Shown piece by piece: positions 63,791 through 64,000 of a stretch of 64,000 bases of DNA. Where the stretch lies: assembly GCF_033115175.1 (NCBI RefSeq), contig NC_084829.1:16628496-16692495 (forward strand), read 5' to 3'. Position 1 is the stretch's first letter; each line of letters starts with the position of its first letter. The notes below the pieces were generated by a model that searched no databases, was not told the DNA's origin, and saw only the letters and a list, made by a program, of their open reading frames with translations. A program made the position numbers and the translations under genes. This stretch comes from Lepus europaeus (taxonomy: Eukaryota > Chordata > Mammalia > Lagomorpha > Leporidae).

Positions 63791-64000
63791 AGCCTGGATT
63801 GAACTGGAGCAGCCTGCTGCCCTTCCAAGACCTAGAAGTGCTTCTCATCACCCAATGGGTGCCTGCTTGCCATTTCCTCCTTTCTCTTATGTTGCCACAG
63901 CTGAAATGGAGACGCGAAATCGTGTTTAATCTCAATGTTGGGACGGGTCAACATGGAATACATGCATGGCCACCTGGGCAGTAAGAGGAGGCCCCATTTG

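Overview
The window is nuclear DNA of a lagomorph, most likely rabbit or a close relative. The diagnosis rests on many copies of the tRNA-derived lagomorph C-repeat SINE (CSINE): a tRNA-like head, a 'gatccagctctctgct' body, a CT-rich tract and an A tail. Old MIR and L1 fragments typical of mammals are also present. The genes belong to the extended MHC class I / histone / tRNA region that lies on human 6p22. I cannot separate rabbit from hare by eye.

Left part (1-20 kb). A CpG-rich exon with a good splice donor at about 1.9-2.1 kb (minus) is a candidate first exon of the next gene, by position ZSCAN26. NKAPL (minus, intronless, 399 aa) follows. It is divergent from ZKSCAN4 (plus; five coding exons add up to exactly 545 aa, with SCAN, a weak KRAB-like exon and seven C2H2 fingers). 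A CpG-rich segment with a palindromic NRF1 site lies just upstream of NKAPL and may serve both genes.

Middle part (20-41 kb). This is mostly repeats: nested and tandem CSINEs, L1 pieces and a solo LTR. It also holds a minus-strand terminal exon coding eight C2H2 fingers (30.1-30.9 kb), a CpG-rich candidate first exon near 33.1-33.3 kb, and an isolated tRNA-Asn at 36.1 kb. No SCAN-coding exon was found for the eight-finger gene.

Right part (41-64 kb). ABT1 (minus, three exons, 274 aa) has a CRE-bearing promoter. Ten tRNA genes follow: two intron-containing Tyr, Ala-AGC, Lys-CTT, Pro-AGG, Ile-AAT, Ala-CGC, Val-CAC, Arg-ACG and Thr-AGT. They are separated by GC-rich spacers without convincing protein genes. 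Retroviral LTR fossils lie among and beyond the tRNAs (53.8-54.4, 56.5-57.5 and 58.0-59.8 kb). The last 3 kb holds another old LTR-like repeat and a MIR.

Functionally the window mixes zinc-finger and corepressor-type nuclear regulators (ZKSCAN4, the eight-finger gene, NKAPL), a nucleolar ribosome-biogenesis factor (ABT1) and Pol III translation genes. I did not find a clearly new biological system. The best leads are the juxtaposition of ABT1 and its tRNA cluster with NKAPL/ZKSCAN4, which from memory lie far apart in human, and the SCAN-less eight-finger gene at the presumed junction.
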